64,000 bases of DNA, from assembly GCF_030272615.1 (NCBI RefSeq), contig NC_081412.1, positions 143,944,247-144,008,246 of the forward strand, in the 5' to 3' direction. Shown here piece by piece: positions 59,931 to 64,000 of the stretch. How positions within the stretch are numbered: position 1 is the first letter of the stretch; every line of letters begins with the position of its first letter. This stretch comes from Cryptomeria japonica. Its lineage: Eukaryota > Streptophyta > Pinopsida > Cupressales > Cupressaceae. The notes beneath the pieces are model-generated. The model was not told the DNA's origin. It did not search any database and saw nothing but the letters and a program-made list of their open reading frames with translations. The position numbers and the translations under genes are program-made.

Positions 59931-60408
59931 TGTGAGATTTTGCCAAGATCAAGAGCTCAATGAAATGTACAAAATAGAGACACAATATAGGACAAGAATA
60001 AACTGTATTCTCATCAATAGAAAATGATCAATAATAATTACATACAATGTAGATGAGCTTGCTTATATAGGCAAGGCTAGGGATATGTGAGCACACAAAC
60101 ATGACATGTGGTTCAATAAGAAACAAGAGTAGGTAGGAAATAGGTGTGGGTAGGTAGGAGAAATAATATAATAGTCCACATGAGGTGGATCACCCACCGA
60201 AGGTGGAATTATCACTCCACAATAAGTGGATATGATAAAGTAGTAACAAGATCAACACCATAAAAGGTGGAATTTCTCCTACACACACTATCCCAATGTG
60301 GCACAAACACCCAAGTGTCTCATACCCAGACTACTATGAAATGCATTTCCTAAGTAAACTTAAGTATAGTGTAATAATATCCATGATGAATAATTATTTA
60401 CACCAACA
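59931..60408 (-). repeat. 3' LTR of element D
   Basis: Plus-strand ends TGTGAGATTTTG and ACACCAACA; on the element strand TGTTGGTGT...CTCACA, a copia-like start. 478 bp. It abuts a polypurine tract inside and a B LTR outside. Confidence 0.82.
60063..60069 (-). promoter_or_regulatory. TATA box of element D LTR
   Basis: TATATAA in the context GCCTATATAAGCAAGC on the minus strand, two thirds into the LTR. Confidence 0.6.
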
Positions 60409-60420
60409 CCCCCCCTTAAG
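60409..60420 (-). promoter_or_regulatory. Polypurine tract of element D
   Basis: CTTAAGGGGGGG on the minus strand directly before the TGTTGGTG LTR start. Confidence 0.85.
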
Positions 60421-60632
60421 TGCAACTTAGGGGAATGCACTTAAGTCTACAATGCAACTAAGCAATGCAAGATGGGTCCCAGCTATGAGGCCATGTTAGG
60501 TACCCATGTACAAATGCAAATGCATGCAAACCAATGCAATGAAATCTCTCACAAAGTGGGGAAAGAGAGAAAAACCCAATGGGAAAAAACCCTCCCCCAA
60601 AATAGAGATGAAAAACTAGATACAAAGAACTC
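60421..60632 (-). other. 3' untranslated part of element D
   Basis: Stops occur in all frames near the polypurine tract. No gene was seen. Confidence 0.5.
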
Positions 60633-61595
60633 TCATAGAAGTATGTGAAGGACAAAACCCCATGTGAGGAAAAAGTCCCCCCCATATGAGAGAAGAAGAG
60701 AAGCTAGGAAGCCCCCCCTCAATGTGGAATCTACACCAATGATAGAAGCTCGATGTATGAAGAAACTACTCCACGAACGTCGAACAACATTCCTCCCCTT
60801 AGGAAGAAACAAAACCAAAAGTGTATCCATGAAGTCTCCCCAATCATGAAGGGAAGATGTATGAAAAAAACTCATGATGAAAGGAATCTCTGAAAACTGC
60901 TCAAGTGTCCCCATGTCGATGCTGAAAGATACCCCTTTCAAAGGTGGTAAACTGTGCCACACTGCTGAAAAAGGCACTCCAAGATCTAGTGGAGATGGAT
61001 GTAGAACATGTCCCAAAGACTCAAATGTCTCCTCAAAAAATAAAGAGACCTCCTCCAACTGTTATACACAAGCATCCACAATCATGTCAACCTCTAAAGA
61101 TTGATCATGTAGAGAATGCACAAGAGGGTCAGAGTGTTCCCTCACAACAATTGAAGAAGGATCACCTTCATCAAAGAGAAGATGAATGTCATCAATGATG
61201 TCTCCCAAATCTGCAATGTAGGATTCCACAAACAAACCTGTAATATATGTCAAGTAATCATCCCATGAATATGAAGCTGGAAGACAATAAATATCCTACT
61301 GCACTGAATCACATGAAGGAAAAACTGTCGCACTATTCGCATCATCAGGTGCAATAGGTGATGTGATATCAATATGAGGAGATGAAATACAAGGCTCAAG
61401 AACGGGTTCACATGTGAGAATCCCCACGTTCAAGTGTCCAAAGTTCTCCTCAAAATCTGAACCATCACAAGAAGTGTGATCATAATGTGTAGAATCATCA
61501 AATGTGAAATCATCATCATCAACAAAAGTTGAAAAGGAGTATAACCAAGATGCATGATCAACCACCCTAGTCGCAATGATAGCTCTAGTCTCCAA
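60633..61595 (-). pseudogene. C-terminal extension of the element D ORF, unrecognised
   Basis: Continues in exactly the gag-protease frame, past TAG at 61296 and TAA at 61062. It starts with a short pre-integrase-like segment (VVDHAS, LYSFSTF). It then becomes acidic (VDDDDFTFDDS; SDFEEN), then hydrophobic/aromatic (HDWGDFMDTLLVLFLPKG; ASLLLSYGGDFFLTWGFVLH). I recognise no domain. It sits where integrase and RT would be in an autonomous copia. The frame being shared over about 320 codons hints at past coding function, but it may be a chance-open residue of deleted pol. Confidence 0.45.
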
Positions 61596-62909
61596 GTCTC
61601 TAATGAAAACTCAGTCAGGTGTGAACTCCACAACTCTCTTAGTTGCGCCATGTGTGATTTGATAGATAGAAAGGAGATTGTTTGTCAAGTGGGGTACACA
61701 CAACACATCATTGAAGGAGTTATCCCCAATGTCAATAGATCCTTTCCCAATCACATCCATGTATGTATGATTTCCCATCAAAATCTGTGGCATGGTGCAA
61801 GGCTCAAATGTAGAGAACATAGATTGTGAAGATGCCATATGATGAGAAGCCCCTAAATCTAGAAGCCATCTCTCTGAATTATGACTAATAGTAGCACATA
61901 GAGCTTTTCCTTTTCTTGTCCCAAAAGAGTGAGTCTTCCCACTTGTAGAAGCCATGAATGCTTTCCCTTTTCCTTTTGAATGTGAGGAAATGGAAGTTGA
62001 TGAATCATCCTTCTTGTAGACTTTAGTTAAATCAGTGCTATGTTTTTTGATGATATGTGTGAGCTCATCAATCTTCTTAGAATGGCAACGATGTTCCTCA
62101 TGACCAATCTTTTTACAATAAGCACAAGTAGGTCTCTCCCTCTTTGGTGAATTATCTCTCTTGGAAGAGGATTAATCTCCTTGTTGTGGAGAAGATGATG
62201 CTTTTTCTTTAGGCTTTGATTGCCATTTCTTCTTGTTTGAGTTGTCCTTTCCTTGATTTCCTTTGTTCCCTTGATTTGCCACTAATGCTTGAGACTTAGA
62301 AGCCTTAAGAATGCCCATGCTTATCAACTTAGTTTGTTCCATCATCAACATTTCATTGAAAGCATCAAATGTAGGCATTTTGTAGCTTGAACCCATTGTC
62401 ATCCTATGGGTTTGGAAACTAGAAACAAATGTTGCATATTCTTGTGGAAGCTTGCCTATCAAGTTGAATATCAATTGAGTATCCTTTTTATCAATGCCAC
62501 AATCTTTGAGTTGTGCCCTCAACTCATTTGCCTTAGTGACATAATCTTGTATAGTATCAAAGTTCTTGGGATCTAACATGGTGAGATCACTATCAATTTG
62601 ATATCCCCTAATCTCATCAACTTGACCATACAAGTCTTGAAACTTTTGCCAAGCATGCTTGATTAGAGTACATTTCTCAATATGAAAAATGAGATCCTTT
62701 GATACATACTTTCTTAAGGTACCAATTGCCATGATATTTTTAGTGAGCCAATCCAAGTGACCAACTGGATCAACCTTAGAATCAGCGGGAGCAACAATAG
62801 TTCCATCAATGTAATGAGTGAGTCCTTTTTCCATAAGTTTACTCCATGCATCAATTTTCCAAGTAGCATAATTATGTGGAGTTAAGAGAGGAAACTTAGA
62901 AGAACCCAT
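61596..62909 (-). pseudogene. Gag and protease of element D
   Basis: Start at ATG 62909 (MGSSKFPLLTPHNYATWKID), typical of copia gag; an upstream in-frame start at 62939 is possible. The gag core holds the AWQKFQDLYG and FNLIGKLPQEYATFVSSF segments. After a TAA (62172-62174) the frame continues into a CCHC knuckle CAYCKKIGHEEHRC and the protease segment WLLDLGASHHMA, where the usual D-S-G reads D-L-G. Then come VLCVPHLTNNLLSI and a TGA at 61611. All pieces are in one frame. Stops and the Ser-to-Leu change fit C-to-T transitions. Confidence 0.85.
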
Positions 62910-63284
62910 AGCAGCAAAAAGAAAGGAACACAAGAGCACAAAAGCACAAGAGACACCCCCCCAAATTCACTCAATCAAAGTACCCCCCCAAAGTGATGAT
63001 TTTGGCACTTTATACTTAGTGCAATTACAATGAGCCACTTGCAAAACAAGGCAAAGTGGACTTATGATGCAAATTTTACAACTTCTCAAATGAGATACAA
63101 GAGAATTCAATCAATAGTGCAATGAATCTAACTAAGATTCAAGCAAATATACAAGTACCAAGAGAGCCAAAATGGCCAAAGTCTAAAAGTACAATTTCTA
63201 CTTACAATGGCATCAATCTGATAGCATCATGTTAAAGTAGACAAAAAAATACGCACTTTCAAAAAAAATGGCACTTGAAAAGGA

Positions 63285-63606
63285 GGTCGTATGACCCCAA
63301 ATGAAGCCTCTGAAGTTGCAAAAACTGGGATTACTTAGGTACAGTCACCAAAAACTGCATTTTCTGAAAAATAAGTGCATCAAAATCAAAAAAATTCTTC
63401 ACCACTGTGGAGAGCACAAAATTCTAGCCCATTTCAAAAAAAATTGCTCGAAAAAAGGAGCAAAAATGAGCAAGTTATGGTCATTTGAAGTTCAACTGCA
63501 AAATCAAAAATGCAAATGAGAGGGGCCTGCAAAAATTTTGAAAAATGCTAATGTGGCGCTGATGTCAACAATTCACTATGTTAAATTTGACGGTCGTATG
63601 ACCGTC
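63285..63606. repeat. Repeated palindrome GGTCGTATGACC
   Basis: Exact at 63285-63296 and again within GACGGTCGTATGACCGTC (63589-63606), where arms GACGGTC/GACCGTC flank GTAT. A third palindrome, GTCCGTACTGTACGGAC, is at 63637-63653. Confidence 0.75.
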
Positions 63607-63656
63607 GCAAAAACTTCGCCTCCCTGCTGACTGGGCGTCCGTACTGTACGGACTGA

Positions 63657-63804
63657 TGATGTGGCAGATGACTATGCAGTACAGATGCTGACGTGGCACT
63701 GTACGATGGTGTACGAAAATCTGATGTGGCTGATGATGTGGCAGCCATACGGATCTGACGTGTACTGGTTGTACCCGCGGGCCAGTGGCCGCCTGCGACG
63801 TGGC
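63657..63804. promoter_or_regulatory. Cluster of TGAYGTGGC words (bZIP-type sites)
   Basis: TGAYGTGGC occurs at 63657, 63689, 63722 and 63734, with near matches at 63756 (TGACGTGTA) and 63796 (CGACGTGGC). TGACGTGG is the core bound by plant TGA/bZIP factors. The density suggests an enhancer, if the sequence is upstream of a promoter. Confidence 0.45.
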
Positions 63805-64000
63805 GGATGCGGGTCCTCCGGTCTGGGTGGTCATCGACGAAGCGGGAGAGACCGGTGGGCCCGGGCACTGCCGGAGGCGGTCAGAGGTGTTTTGGTGGTC
63901 ACCGGAGAGGAGGAGGCTATCGGCACGGAGGGCGAAGACCAGTGTCGAGAGGAGCCGGCATGGCGGTGGGCATCGGCGGCGGCATGGCTCTCGGCGTGAG

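Larger units (their letters stand above)
59931..64000 (-). mobile_element. Element D: copia-type non-autonomous element, 5' end off-window
   Basis: Minus-strand order: leader (right edge), gag, knuckle, protease, an unrecognised region, polypurine tract, 3' LTR. It is inserted in the 3' LTR of B after ATCGACCC. No integrase, RT or RNase H motif is visible between protease and polypurine tract, a distance of only about 1.2 kb, so it resembles gag-only derivatives. The 5' LTR was not found up to 64000, implying a leader of at least 1 kb. Confidence 0.75.
62910..64000 (-). other. Leader of element D, changing to GC-rich DNA
   Basis: No supportable gene. From about 63550 to the right edge base composition rises sharply in G+C compared with everything else in the window. 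Open frames there are wide on both strands, as expected in GC-rich DNA. I cannot tell whether this is still the leader of D or another sequence. Confidence 0.45.

Noticed and set aside
63205-63235. Primer-binding site and 5' LTR start of element D near CTGATAGCATCATG
   Set aside because: The sequence to its right (TGTTAAAG) does not match the LTR end at 59931 (TGTGAGATTTTG), so it cannot be the LTR boundary.
63565-63999. Long overlapping open frames on both strands at the right edge
   Set aside because: Open frames are expected in GC-rich DNA; no domain or start context supports any of them.

Overview
The window is repeat-dominated plant nuclear DNA with no ordinary host gene that I can recognise. 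Long LTR retrotransposons nested in one another, two Tat-lineage Ty3/gypsy elements (dual RNase H), chromodomain-type Ty3/gypsy, Ty1/copia, plant L1-type LINE sequence and long AT-rich gene-free stretches fit a very large plant genome. I infer a gymnosperm, probably a conifer; this is not proven.

Layout. 1-14003: element A, a minus-strand Tat-type Ty3/gypsy element whose 3' end lies off the left edge. Its 5' LTR (12641-14003) sits inside an LTR of element C. 14004-21533: element C, a minus-strand chromodomain-type Ty3/gypsy derivative with a very long LTR (16776-21533) and an internal region of only about 1.6 kb, holding gag plus a chromodomain remnant. Its LTR carries an intact 131-codon ORF whose start resembles the histone H3 tail. 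21534-26191: degenerate DNA with an LTR-like fragment, a CT-rich tract, an integrase scrap and a MITE-like element. 26192-28270: an insertion carrying a gene family I do not recognise. 28271-38756: gene-free DNA with one probable copia LTR. 38757-59930: element B, a plus-strand Tat-type element with both LTRs, broken gag-pol, and an antisense plant-mobile-domain (PMD) gene between pol and the 3' LTR. Element B is interrupted at 51637-54834 by a 5'-truncated LINE bounded by a 16-bp target-site duplication. 59931-64000: element D, a minus-strand copia derivative inserted into the 3' LTR of B and encoding gag-protease but no recognisable integrase or reverse transcriptase.

How the parts relate. 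A and B are diverged members of one family. They share a small ORF before gag, gag with a CHHC knuckle, an atypical protease, a G-patch, RT, two RNase H domains, integrase, and traces of an antisense Gly-rich/PMD ORF. The antisense gene of B appears to have its own TATA box and a canonical intron. The LINE in B carries an extra ORF downstream of RNase H, and the same ORF family recurs at 26438-28044, so it looks like a 3' ORF of a LINE lineage.

Most interruptions in these ORFs are in-frame stops one C-to-T or G-to-A change away from a sense codon, in frames that otherwise stay open. That is the pattern expected of methylated, silenced transposons. Reading frames, motifs, LTR ends and duplications were read by eye. 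Database homology, copy number and transcription could not be tested.
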